A stretch of 64,000 nt of DNA from Corynebacterium doosanense CAU 212 = DSM 45436 (GTDB lineage: Bacteria > Actinomycetota > Actinomycetes > Mycobacteriales > Mycobacteriaceae), in NCBI RefSeq assembly GCF_000767055.1, contig NZ_CP006764.1, forward strand, positions 248,001 through 312,000. The letters are read 5' to 3'. Below, in pieces: positions 1 through 7,712 of this stretch (position 1 is its first letter; the number at the start of each line of letters is the position of its first letter). The notes beneath the pieces are model-generated. The model saw only the letters and a list, made by a program, of their open reading frames with translations. It did not search any database and was not told where the DNA came from. The translations under genes were made by a program, and so were the position numbers.

Positions 1-339
1 GGCCCGAAGTGGCGGCTGGTTCAGCTCGGGTCGATCGAGGCCGTGCGGAATCTGCGTCCGACGCCGCCGGAGCCGGGCAGGCACATCGGGGTCGTCGCTG
101 TCGAGGGGGAGGTGGCGGAGGTGCGGGCGTTTGTCGACAACGCCGAGGACCCCGTGACCGGTTCGCTCAACGCGGCGCTGGCGCAGTGGCTTCGTGAGCG
201 CGGCGAAGTCGGCCCGGAATACGTGGCCAGGCAGGGGCGCTGCGTCGGCGCGGACGGAGCGGTGTACGTGCATGACGACGGCGCCGATATCTGGATCGGC
301 GGGACCGCTGAGGTGCGGGTGCGCGGGGAGCTGGTTTAG
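1..339 (+). CDS. PhzF-family isomerase, C-terminal part (5' end outside window)
   Basis: The reading frame is open from the first base and ends at TAG 337-339, so only the last ~112 residues are present. The stretch RAFVDNAEDPVTGSLNAAL is the conserved C-terminal PhzF signature (EDPVTGSA-like), which in the family lines the active site of a diaminopimelate-epimerase-like fold. PhzF proteins outside phenazine producers are mostly of unknown substrate, so no reaction is assigned. The next gene, a TetR repressor on the same strand, begins 45 bases downstream behind its own operator and is probably a separate unit. An internal ATG at 43 is not a plausible start, because the frame continues upstream with family-like sequence. 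Family call is good; substrate unknown. Confidence 0.8.
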   Translation, partial: GPKWRLVQLGSIEAVRNLRPTPPEPGRHIGVVAVEGEVAEVRAFVDNAEDPVTGSLNAALAQWLRERGEVGPEYVARQGRCVGADGAVYVHDDGADIWIGGTAEVRVRGELV

Positions 340-350
340 CGAAAGTTCTT

Positions 351-376
351 GACCAACCGTTCTGGAACGATTAGTC
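351..376. promoter_or_regulatory. Probable TetR operator (26-bp near-perfect dyad)
   Basis: GACCAACCGTTC and GAACGATTAGTC form an inverted repeat around a central TG; 10 of 13 symmetric base pairs match. It ends 8 bases before the ATG of the TetR gene at 385, where a TetR protein would normally repress its own promoter. Autoregulation is inferred from position and symmetry. Confidence 0.7.
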
Positions 377-384
377 TAAAACCC

Positions 385-741
385 ATGGCCCGACCACGGA
401 ACTTTGATGAGGACGAGGCGCTCGCCCGGGCATCCGCACTGTTCGCACGTGACGGATACGAGGCAACGAGCGTCGACAAGCTGGTTTCCGCCACCGGGGT
501 GCCACGCGCGTCGCTGTACAGCATCTTCGGCAGCAAGCACGGGATTCTGGTGCGCGCGTTGCGTGCGCTGGAGCCGCCGTTCGGCCCGGAGCAGCTAGAC
601 CTCATCCTGGTTGCCCTGGTTGAGCGTGCGGCGCACGACCGGGCCATCCGTGAAGAACTCACCTCGCTGGACCGGGAGACTCGACGAGCGATCGCCGAGA
701 GACTCTTCGACCGGGCGGGCATCCCGAAGGAGCAGTCATGA
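385..741 (+). CDS. TetR/AcrR-family transcriptional regulator
   Basis: A 118-residue repressor with a typical N-terminal TetR helix-turn-helix: MARPRNFDEDEALARA, then GYEATSVDKLVSATGVPRAS and LYSIFGSKHGILVRAL. The ligand-binding half is short (family members usually have about 190 residues), so the C-terminal domain is reduced. The start chosen is ATG 385, which begins exactly at the conserved MARPR; an upstream TTG at 349 would run through the operator. It overlaps the next gene by four bases (ATGA), so the two are translationally coupled and the repressor probably controls itself and that gene. Ligand unknown. Confidence 0.88.
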   Translation: MARPRNFDEDEALARASALFARDGYEATSVDKLVSATGVPRASLYSIFGSKHGILVRALRALEPPFGPEQLDLILVALVERAAHDRAIREELTSLDRETRRAIAERLFDRAGIPKEQS

Positions 742-1090
742 ACCGCATCACCCTCACCGACCATTCGCTGACCGTGGAACCTGCCGGGCTGGACAAACTC
801 TGGTCGTTCCGGTCCGCGCTGGACATTCCATTGGCAGAGGTCAGGGGCGCGACCCACGACCCCGGCATGCTCGACGAGCCGAAGGGGCCGCGCGCACCCG
901 GACTACACACCGGTTCGGAGGTCGCGGGGACCTACCGGCGCGACGGGAAAAGGACTTCTGGAACGTCTCGGGTCGCGCCGACATCGTGGTCATGCAGCTC
1001 GGCGGCTCGGGCGAGTACGACCGGCTGGTGCTCAGCGTCGATGATCCTGCGCAGGTGGTGGACCGTATCAACGACGCGGCACGTCAGTAG
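738..1090 (+). pseudogene. Small hypothetical protein (PH-like fold suspected), frameshifted
   Basis: The frame opened by ATG 738 reads MNRITLTDHSLTVEPAGLDK and continues to RRDGK, then loses sense. The continuation DFWNVSGRADIVVMQLGG lies in the -1 frame and ends at TAG 1088-1090. Restoring one G in the G run at 945-947 would give DGEKDFWNVSG, which matches my recollection of homologues of this conserved actinobacterial family. The interval is 353 nt, one short of a multiple of three, consistent with a single-base deletion. It is coupled to the TetR gene (ATGA) and its 3' end overlaps tyrA by 7 bases convergently. It may be a real pseudogene or a homopolymer sequencing error. Confidence 0.75.
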
Positions 1091-2112
1091 ATCTCGATCC
1101 GCCCGCCGATGTCTTCCGTCTGACGCAGCTGGCGCACCCAGTCCGGGCCACCGGGACGCAGGCGGAGAACGGGACGCGACGAGATCTTCACCGGGGAGAC
1201 GGACTCCTTGCGGGCTCCGGAGCGGGCCTCCAGCCGGCGACGGGCCCGGTGACCTGCCTCCGCGAGCTCGGAGATGTCCGGGTTCTCCGTGTCCAGGGCC
1301 GCGCGGGCGTCCTGCAGGTGGGCGATGAAGTCGTCCAGCGCGCCGACGAGTGCCGGGGCGTTGGACTCGCACATCGCCTCCACGAGCTCGGGGCGGGTGC
1401 CGGCCACGCGGGTCGCGTCCTTGAAGGAGCCGGCGGCCAGGGACTGCGCGAGCAGCCCGCCCTGGTCGCCCACCACGGACAGGGACTCCGCGATGATGTG
1501 CGGCAGGTGGGAGATGCGGGCCACGGCGTCGTCGTGGTTGGTCACCAGCGCGGGCACGGCCTCGGCACGCACGGTGGTGACCATCCCGATGACGTCGACG
1601 AACAGGTCAACCCATTCCTGGTCGGGCGACCTGCCCGCTGTGTCGGCCTCCATGGCGAAGTCGTAGGTGATCACCCACGCGGCGCGGACGAAGAGTCCGG
1701 TCGTGGAGGCCTTCCACCCTGAATTCTCGGTGCCGGCCATGGGGTGCCCGCCGACATAACGTGATTCCAGGCCGCGGGCACGGATGGACCGGTAGACCGG
1801 GGACTTCACGGACACGACGTCGGTGATGCCGCACTGGGGGGCCAGCTCGACGACGCGGTCGAGGATCTCGTCGACCGCGGCCATCGGCACGGCGAGGACA
1901 AGAAGAGCCCGGTCTTCGTTGGCGCGGATGAGCACGTTGTCCAGGTGGTCCGAGATGTCGAAACCCTCTTTGATGGCCGAGCGGGTACCCGAATTCGGGC
2001 GGCTGTAGCCGTAGACGGTCTGCCCGGCCGCCGCGAGATCCCGCAGCAGGGAACCGCCGATGAGTCCGAGGCCGATGATGCAGATGGGCCGTTTCGCGTC
2101 GTGGGAAGTCAC
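1084..2112 (-). CDS. tyrA: Prephenate dehydrogenase
   Basis: A 342-residue enzyme of tyrosine biosynthesis that oxidatively decarboxylates prephenate with NAD(P)+. The N-terminus ICIIGLGLIGGSLLRDL is the Rossmann dinucleotide motif of TyrA; GGHPMAGTENSGW is the family's conserved substrate-binding segment; LPHIIAESL and FKDATRVAGTRPELVEAM belong to the helical dimerisation domain. The start is GTG 2112 (MTSHDAKRP), immediately ahead of the Rossmann strand. It is transcribed away from the tadA pair, which starts 39 bases away on the other strand. A short C-terminal extension (about 35 residues, SARKESVSPVKISSRPVLRL) follows the catalytic part; no ACT domain is seen. Confidence 0.92.
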   Translation of the reverse strand: MTSHDAKRPICIIGLGLIGGSLLRDLAAAGQTVYGYSRPNSGTRSAIKEGFDISDHLDNVLIRANEDRALLVLAVPMAAVDEILDRVVELAPQCGITDVVSVKSPVYRSIRARGLESRYVGGHPMAGTENSGWKASTTGLFVRAAWVITYDFAMEADTAGRSPDQEWVDLFVDVIGMVTTVRAEAVPALVTNHDDAVARISHLPHIIAESLSVVGDQGGLLAQSLAAGSFKDATRVAGTRPELVEAMCESNAPALVGALDDFIAHLQDARAALDTENPDISELAEAGHRARRRLEARSGARKESVSPVKISSRPVLRLRPGGPDWVRQLRQTEDIGGRIEIY

Positions 2113-2151
2113 GGTGACAATTATGCACCAGCCGGACTACTCTCACGGTCT

Positions 2152-2631
2152 ATGCAGCCGAAGAGTTTTGCCGTGACAGTCACCAACCTCGATGGTCAGT
2201 GGCAGGTGCGCTCCTTCGCAGACGACTTCACCGACCCGCGGACCTCCATCGCCGCGGTGCGCGATCTCCGCACCGAGGGTGCCTCGTTTGCACTGCTGTG
2301 CGTCGAGGACGAGTATTTCGTCGTCGCCCGCCCCGCGCCGGGCTCGACCGCGGTGCTGCTCAGCGACGTCACCATGGCCGTCGACGACGAGTTCGCCGAG
2401 CAGTTCGCCCGGGAGGCGGGCATCGAGGTCCCGGACATTGACCCGGGCGAGCTCGATGAGATCGACGGCTGGGCCGACGGGAACTTCTCCCTGCTCAGCG
2501 ACCTCGGCCTCAGCGAGGAGATCCTCAGTGTCATCGCCGACGACGACGAGTTGTGGCCCTCGGAGGCCATCGACCGGATCGCCGAGGAGCTGGGATTCTC
2601 CGAGGAGCTGGCCGAGGCCACGGGAAACTGA
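2152..2631 (+). CDS. tRNA adenosine deaminase-associated protein
   Basis: A 159-residue acidic protein beginning MQPKSFAVTVTNLDGQW, matching the actinobacterial family that is nearly always found next to tadA. It shares its stop with the tadA start (TGATG, one-base overlap), so the two are co-translated. The C-terminal half is strongly acidic, with motifs such as DIDPGELDEIDGWADGNF. The start at ATG 2152 is preferred because the frame upstream runs into the tyrA promoter side. Its biochemical role is unknown; association with tRNA A34 deamination is inferred from conserved pairing. Confidence 0.85.
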   Translation: MQPKSFAVTVTNLDGQWQVRSFADDFTDPRTSIAAVRDLRTEGASFALLCVEDEYFVVARPAPGSTAVLLSDVTMAVDDEFAEQFAREAGIEVPDIDPGELDEIDGWADGNFSLLSDLGLSEEILSVIADDDELWPSEAIDRIAEELGFSEELAEATGN

Positions 2632-3110
2632 TGCCCGTGCTGCCCGCGGCGGCTCCCCTGCGCCGCGCCGAGGAGCGCATGCGCCGCGCCATCGAGGTCG
2701 CGCGGACCACCCCGGCGGGCGACGTGCCCGTCGGTGCCGTTGTCTTCGCACCCGACGGGACCGAGCTCGCGTCGGGAACGAACCGTCGAGAAGCGGAATC
2801 GGACCCCACGGCCCACGCCGAAGTGGTGGCCATCCGCTCCGCCGTCCGCCGCTACGGCGACGGGTGGCGGCTCGGCGGTTGCGAGCTCGTGGTCACCCTG
2901 GAACCGTGCATGATGTGCGCCGGCGCCGCGACCGGCGCGCGGCTGGGATCCATCGTGTTCGGCGCCTATGAGCCGCGAACCGGGGCGTGTGGCTCGCTCG
3001 TCGACGCCGTCCGCGTCCCCGGCGCGCTCCACATCCCCCAGGTGCGCGGTGGGGTCCTGGAGGCCGAGACCGCCGAGCTGCTCACGGGCTTCTTCTCCGA
3101 ACTGCGTTAG
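2631..3110 (+). CDS. tadA: tRNA-specific adenosine deaminase (A34 to inosine)
   Basis: A 159-residue zinc deaminase that converts wobble adenosine to inosine in tRNA-Arg(ACG). The catalytic signature is complete: HAEVVAI (zinc His and proton-shuttle Glu) and PCMMCAGA (two zinc Cys). The length is normal for bacterial TadA. ATG 2631 overlaps the stop of the partner gene by one base, indicating translational coupling. A cytosine/guanine deaminase is the usual misassignment of this fold, but the pairing with the TadA-associated gene supports the tRNA enzyme. Confidence 0.92.
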   Translation: MPVLPAAAPLRRAEERMRRAIEVARTTPAGDVPVGAVVFAPDGTELASGTNRREAESDPTAHAEVVAIRSAVRRYGDGWRLGGCELVVTLEPCMMCAGAATGARLGSIVFGAYEPRTGACGSLVDAVRVPGALHIPQVRGGVLEAETAELLTGFFSELR

Positions 3111-3218
3111 GGGAACATCACAGCTTCATAAAAGATCCGCCGCGTGGTGGCGGGCGCGGGAGGGCCGGGCCTACTGTGGGCCGAACAACAAACCGAATTA
3201 CCTTAGGAGGGTCTCTGA

Positions 3219-3377
3219 ATGGTGGATTTCAACAAGGCTAAGGACGCACTCGGCAACGAGAAGGTCGACCAGGGCATCGACAAGGTCCAGGAGAAGCTCG
3301 ACAATGACAAGGCCAACCAGGGCATCGACAAGGTTCAGAAAAAGTTCGGCCCCCAGCACGACGAAGAGGAGAAGTAA
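3219..3377 (+). CDS. Small charged repeat protein (Rv0909-like antitoxin suspected)
   Basis: A 52-residue protein preceded by a strong ribosome site (AGGAGGG ending about 6 bases before ATG 3219). It begins MVDFNKAKDALG and contains an internal duplication: NEKVDQGIDKVQEKL followed by NDKANQGIDKVQKKF. This resembles the short actinobacterial MT0933/Rv0909-like antitoxin family, but no toxin gene is adjacent. Two bases separate it from the CsbD gene, so they form one transcript. It is too short for many gene callers. The protein is certain from codon structure and ribosome site; the family is tentative. Confidence 0.7.
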   Translation: MVDFNKAKDALGNEKVDQGIDKVQEKLDNDKANQGIDKVQKKFGPQHDEEEK

Positions 3378-3379
3378 TC

Positions 3380-3589
3380 ATGGCTAAGGATTTCGACGAA
3401 ACCACCCAGGATCTCGGCGGCAAGGCTAAGGAAGCTTTCGGCGAGGCCACCGACAACCGCTCCATCGAGAACGAGGGTAAGGCCGACCAGGCCAAGTCCG
3501 ACATCAAGGAGAAGGCCGGCGACGCGGCTGACGCCGTCAAGGACAAGGCCAACGAAGTTCTGGGCAAGTTCAAGGACGACGAGAAGTAA
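3380..3589 (+). CDS. CsbD-family stress protein
   Basis: A 69-residue hydrophilic Lys/Glu/Asp/Ala-rich protein: the core DLGGKAKEAFGEATDNRSIE and the following GKADQAKSDIKEKAGDAAD are the CsbD pattern. CsbD proteins accumulate under general stress in several bacteria; the molecular function is not known. It follows the small repeat protein by two bases, in the same operon, and is followed by tRNA-Ser. The predicted structure is largely helical with no membrane segment. Confidence 0.88.
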   Translation: MAKDFDETTQDLGGKAKEAFGEATDNRSIENEGKADQAKSDIKEKAGDAADAVKDKANEVLGKFKDDEK

Positions 3590-3631
3590 GAATTTGGCCG
3601 CTCGTGCCACCGTCCGTTAATGTTTTCAGAC

Positions 3632-3719
3632 GGTGGCGTGTCCGAGCGGCCGAAGGTGCTCGCCTCGAAAGCGAGTGTGGGTTAAACCACCGCGGGTTCA
3701 AATCCCGCCGCCACCGCCA
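3632..3719 (+). tRNA. tRNA-Ser (anticodon CGA)
   Basis: The acceptor stem GGTGGCG pairs with CGCCACC (3709-3715), followed by discriminator G and an encoded CCA. The anticodon loop CTCGAAA gives CGA, reading UCG. A long variable arm (GTGTGGGTTAAACCACC region) is characteristic of serine tRNA, and the T arm GGGTTCAAATCCC is complete. Confidence 0.95.
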
Positions 3720-3724
3720 GAATG

Positions 3725-3768
3725 AGTACGCCGATTCCTGCCTCGTGCAGGGGTCGGCGTTCTTTCTT
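3725..3768 (+). terminator. Rho-independent terminator after tRNA-Ser
   Basis: ACGCCGATTCCTGC and GCAGGGGTCGGCGT form a long stem followed by TCTTTCTT, directly after the tRNA CCA end. Confidence 0.7.
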
Positions 3769-3849
3769 TCCGGGGATGTCCAGCGACATCGTTAGACTGG
3801 CCGGGATCCGCAATTCTTTCCACTGAAGATCTAAGGGGCGTCGCGCACC

Positions 3850-6336
3850 GTGGCACAATTCCTATTCCGCCTGGGCAGGTGGTCTTTCCTCAACAAGTGG
3901 AAGGTCATCGTCGCGTGGGTCATCATCTTCGGCGGCATGGCGGGCGCGGGCCTGAGCCTGATGAAGCCCTTCACCACCGAGTTCGCCATCAGCGGGACCC
4001 CGGCCATCGAGGCGATCGAATCCCTGGACAAGAACTTCCCCGGGGGCGGTGACACCGTCAACGCGGCCACCGTCAACGTGGTGTTCCAGGCCCCCGACGG
4101 GCAGAGCCTGGACCAGCCGCAGTACAGCGCCGCGATGGACAGCGTGGTCGGCTACATCGAGGACAACCTCGACTCGATCGCCAGCGCCGACCGGTTCGGC
4201 AACCCCCTCGTGGTCAGCCCGGCGCTGCAGGACCAGGTCTTCACCATGGAGACGGACATGGGACTGCCCGAGGAGACCGCGCGGGCGGACACCGACAACC
4301 TCGCCATGATCTCCGAGAACGGCAACATCGCGTACACCACCTTCGCGTTCGACGTGGAGTCGGCGCAGGCGGTCACGGACGATCACCGGAAGGTCGTCAA
4401 CGATGCCATTGCGCTCGGCGAGGAGCAGGGGCTGCGCGTCGAGGCCGGAGGCGCGGGCTTCGGCGACGCCATCGTGGTCAACACCACCAGCGAGATCATC
4501 GGCCTGGCCGTGGCGTTCATCGTGCTCATCATCACCTTTGGCTCGGCTTTCGCGGCGCTCATGCCCGTGATCACCGCGGTCGTCGGCGTCGGCCTGGGCA
4601 TGCTGGTCATGCTCACGGGCACACACTGGATCGAACTAAACAACGTCACCCCGGTCCTCGCCGTGATGATCGGCCTGGCCGTCGGCATCGACTACTCGCT
4701 CTTCATCCTCTCGCGTTATCGCTCGGAGAGGAGCCGGCTCAGCGGGCCGGACGCCGCCGGCCTGTCCGTGGGCACCGCGGGCTCGTCCGTGGTGTTCGCC
4801 GGCGCCACGGTGATCGTGGCACTGGTGGCCCTGCTCATCGCCAACATCGAGTTCCTCACGTGGATGGGCCTGTCCGCGGCCATCACCGTGCTGCTGGCCG
4901 TTCTCGTCTCCCTGACGATGACCCCGGCACTGCTCGGGGCGTTCGGCGCGCGCTCCTTCGGCGCCAAGGTCCCGGGCGTGGCCGGCAACCCCGGCTTCGG
5001 CAAGGACGCCCCGCCGTCCCGGGATTCCTGGCGATCGCTCGAGGGCGAGACCCTGGGCACCAAGTGGGTCAAGCTGGTGCAGAAGGTGCCGGGCCTGGTC
5101 ATTGCCTTGGTGGTTCTCGGCCTTGGCGCGCTGACCCTGCCGGTCAGCCAGCTGCAGATGGCGCTGCCCTCCGACATGACCTCCGGGGAGGAGACCACCC
5201 AGCGCCAGTCCGCGGAGCTCATGGCCGAGGGATTCGGCGCGGGCATCAACGCCCCGTTCCTCATGATCGTCGATGCCGCCGACGTCAATGCGCAGGCCCC
5301 GGCCCTGCAGCCGCTGGTCTCGGCGCAGACGGCCATGAACCCCGAGGGCAGCGCGCAGGAGGCGGCGCAGTTCGCGTCTTTCCTGTACACGGTGCAGCAG
5401 GTCAATGCTCACCCGGACGTGCACCATGCGCAGTTAGTGTCCGTGAGTGAGAACGGCACGGCCGCGCAGGTTCTGGTCACCCCGTCCGCCGGCCCCGCGG
5501 ACGAGGAGACGGTGGAGACCGCGCACGCCCTGCGGGAGATCGGCTCCCAGATGGAGGACGCCACGGGCATCGACGTCGGCCTCACCGGCCTGACCGCTGT
5601 GCAGATGGACATCACCGAGCGCCTCGGCGAGGCCATGGGCCCCTACCTCGCGGTCGTCGTCGGCCTGGCGATTGTCCTGCTGCTCATCGTCTTCCGCTCG
5701 ATGATGCTGCCGCTCGTCGCCGGCCTGGGCTTCCTGCTCTCCGTCGGCGCGTCCTTCGGCCTGACGGTCCTGTTCTGGCAGCTGGGCCTCTGGGGTGTCG
5801 TGCCCTCGCCGGCGCCGCTGATCTCCTTCATGCCGATCTTCCTCATCGGCGTCACCTTCGGCCTGGCCATGGACTACCAGATCTTCCTGGGCACCCGCAT
5901 GCGTGAACACTTCTCCCGGAACGGGGGACGGCCGACCGAGGGGTCGGTGTACAACGCCGTGGAGGAGTCCGTCATCGTCGGCTTCTCCCGCGGCGCCCGG
6001 GTGGTCACGGCCGCGGCGGTGATCATGATCGCGGTGTTTGTCGCCTTCATCAACCAGCCGTTGCCGTTCATCCAGATCTTCGGTTTCTCCCTGGGGCTCG
6101 GCGTGTTTTTCGACGCCTTCTTCATCCGCATGGGCCTCGTGCCCGCGATGATGTTCATCCTCGGGCGCGCGACCTGGTGGATGCCGAGGTGGCTCGACCG
6201 CATCGTCCCCAGCATCGACATCGAAGGCACCGAGCTGGAGAAGCAGTTCGAACAGTCCCATGAACCCGAGACGGCCAGCTTCGCGGAAGTCGGCGGATCC
6301 ACTCCCGCACGCGGAAGGCACAGCAAGAATGACTGA
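3850..6336 (+). CDS. MmpL-family RND transporter
   Basis: An 828-residue inner-membrane exporter of the MmpL type, a family that moves mycolic-acid-type or other envelope lipids in Corynebacteriales. The layout is standard: an N-terminal helix (KVIVAWVIIFGGMAG), a large periplasmic loop, helices 2-6 with AVMIGLAVGIDYSLFILSRY (the Asp-Tyr pair of the proton relay), a second loop, and helices 8-12 with VTFGLAMDYQIFLGTRM (second Asp-Tyr pair). The C-terminal tail is short and hydrophilic. The start is GTG 3850 (MAQFLFRLGRW). It overlaps tgt by 8 bases, so the two are co-transcribed although functionally unrelated. Substrate cannot be told from sequence. Confidence 0.9.
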   Translation: MAQFLFRLGRWSFLNKWKVIVAWVIIFGGMAGAGLSLMKPFTTEFAISGTPAIEAIESLDKNFPGGGDTVNAATVNVVFQAPDGQSLDQPQYSAAMDSVVGYIEDNLDSIASADRFGNPLVVSPALQDQVFTMETDMGLPEETARADTDNLAMISENGNIAYTTFAFDVESAQAVTDDHRKVVNDAIALGEEQGLRVEAGGAGFGDAIVVNTTSEIIGLAVAFIVLIITFGSAFAALMPVITAVVGVGLGMLVMLTGTHWIELNNVTPVLAVMIGLAVGIDYSLFILSRYRSERSRLSGPDAAGLSVGTAGSSVVFAGATVIVALVALLIANIEFLTWMGLSAAITVLLAVLVSLTMTPALLGAFGARSFGAKVPGVAGNPGFGKDAPPSRDSWRSLEGETLGTKWVKLVQKVPGLVIALVVLGLGALTLPVSQLQMALPSDMTSGEETTQRQSAELMAEGFGAGINAPFLMIVDAADVNAQAPALQPLVSAQTAMNPEGSAQEAAQFASFLYTVQQVNAHPDVHHAQLVSVSENGTAAQVLVTPSAGPADEETVETAHALREIGSQMEDATGIDVGLTGLTAVQMDITERLGEAMGPYLAVVVGLAIVLLLIVFRSMMLPLVAGLGFLLSVGASFGLTVLFWQLGLWGVVPSPAPLISFMPIFLIGVTFGLAMDYQIFLGTRMREHFSRNGGRPTEGSVYNAVEESVIVGFSRGARVVTAAAVIMIAVFVAFINQPLPFIQIFGFSLGLGVFFDAFFIRMGLVPAMMFILGRATWWMPRWLDRIVPSIDIEGTELEKQFEQSHEPETASFAEVGGSTPARGRHSKND

Positions 6337-7594
6337 TCTGAGTTTTGACCTGGGTACTCAACTGGAAATCGGCCCCGGAAAGCACGGGCGCACCGGCGTG
6401 ATCCACACCCCGCACGGGGACATCCGAACACCCGCCTTCATCCCCGTGGCCACCAAGGCGACGGTGAAGACGCTCACCCCGGAACAGGTTTCCTCCACCG
6501 GCGCGCAGGCGATCCTATCCAACGCATATCACCTCTACCTCCAGCCCGGCCACGACATCGTCGACGAGGCCGGGGGTGTGGGCAGGTTCGAGAACTGGCA
6601 GGGCCCCACCTACACCGATTCCGGCGGGTTCCAGGTCATGAGCCTCGGTGCCGGCTACAAGAAGGTCCTGGCCATGGACACCAAGGGCCTGACCCGCAAC
6701 GACATCAAGGCCGGGGAGAAGGAACGCCTCGCCCACGTCGATGAGGACGGGGTGGACTTCAAGTCGGTCATCGACGGCTCCTACCACCGCTTCACCCCCG
6801 AGGTGAGCATGCAGATCCAGCACTCGCTCGGCGCCGACATCATGTTCGCGTTCGACGAGCTGACCACGCTCGTGGACTCCCGCGAGTACCAGGCGAACTC
6901 CGTCGCCCGGACGCACCGCTGGGCGCAGAGGTGCCTCGTGGAACATGACCGCCTATCGACGCTGCGTTCCACCCGTCCCCTCCAGTCACTCTGGGGCGTG
7001 GTCCAGGGCGCACAGTATGAAGACCTGCGTCGACAAGCGACCCGGGGACTGATCGAACTCTCCCGGCAGGCCGAGGAGGAGGGGCGCCGCGGATTCGGCG
7101 GCTTCGGCATCGGCGGCGCGCTGGAGAAGGAGAACCTGGGCACCATCGTGGGCTGGGTGGCCGACGAGCTGCCGCTGGAGAAGCCGCGGCACCTGCTGGG
7201 CATCTCCGAGCCCGACGACCTGTTCGTCGCGGTCGAGGCCGGCGCGGACACCTTCGACTGTGTCTCGCCGACCAGGCTGGCCAGGCGTGGTGGGGTGTAC
7301 ACCCTCGACGGGCGGATGAACCTCACCGCGGCGCGGTTCAAGCGTGACTTCCGGGGCATCGATGAGGAGTTCGGAGGTCATGTCTCGGAAAATTATTCAC
7401 GGGCGTACATCCACCATCTGCTCAAGGCGAAGGAGTTCCTCGCGGGAACCCTGTGCACGATGCACAACCTGCAGTTCATGATTGCGCTGGTAGACCAGAT
7501 GCGCGACGCCATTGATGACGGGCATTTCGAGGCCTTCAAGGTGGAGTTCCTGGGGCGTTACTACGCCAACGGCGGGCGGGCGGCCACTTTCTAG
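6329..7594 (+). CDS. tgt: tRNA-guanine transglycosylase, divergent (zinc ligands missing)
   Basis: A 421-residue TIM-barrel enzyme exchanging G34 for a 7-deazaguanine in tRNAs with GUN anticodons. TDSGGFQVMSLG carries the general-base Asp; FDCVSPTRLARRG carries the nucleophilic Asp; SLWGVVQGAQYEDLR is the conserved Gln region. Three changes stand out against E. coli/Zymomonas Tgt: the zinc motif CxCxxC before NYSRAY is replaced by FGGHVS, so only the His of TMHNL remains; the base-pocket loop LAVGE is replaced by ALEKE (GIGGALEKENLG); and the pocket Cys of FDECTP is Leu (FDELTTL). The start is ATG 6329, overlapping the mmpL stop. With a YhhQ-like transporter and GluQ nearby, queuine or another deazaguanine is the likely substrate; preQ1 use is doubtful. 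A distinct subfamily is inferred. Confidence 0.88.
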   Translation: MTDLSFDLGTQLEIGPGKHGRTGVIHTPHGDIRTPAFIPVATKATVKTLTPEQVSSTGAQAILSNAYHLYLQPGHDIVDEAGGVGRFENWQGPTYTDSGGFQVMSLGAGYKKVLAMDTKGLTRNDIKAGEKERLAHVDEDGVDFKSVIDGSYHRFTPEVSMQIQHSLGADIMFAFDELTTLVDSREYQANSVARTHRWAQRCLVEHDRLSTLRSTRPLQSLWGVVQGAQYEDLRRQATRGLIELSRQAEEEGRRGFGGFGIGGALEKENLGTIVGWVADELPLEKPRHLLGISEPDDLFVAVEAGADTFDCVSPTRLARRGGVYTLDGRMNLTAARFKRDFRGIDEEFGGHVSENYSRAYIHHLLKAKEFLAGTLCTMHNLQFMIALVDQMRDAIDDGHFEAFKVEFLGRYYANGGRAATF

Positions 7595-7712
7595 GCGGGG
7601 TGTGACCGGGGCTATCGCCGGGCCCCAGGGGTAGATGCGAGGGTGGAGAGTGGATTCTATAAATATCCACAGAATCCCCAGCTGCCCCCGATATACAAGA
7701 AAGTCTTCCCAC

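Noticed and set aside
945..951. GGGAAAA at the frameshift as a programmed -1 slippery site
   Set aside because: In the zero frame it reads GGG AAA A, not the X XXY YYZ phase, and restoring one G gives the expected family residue (GEK), so a deletion is simpler.
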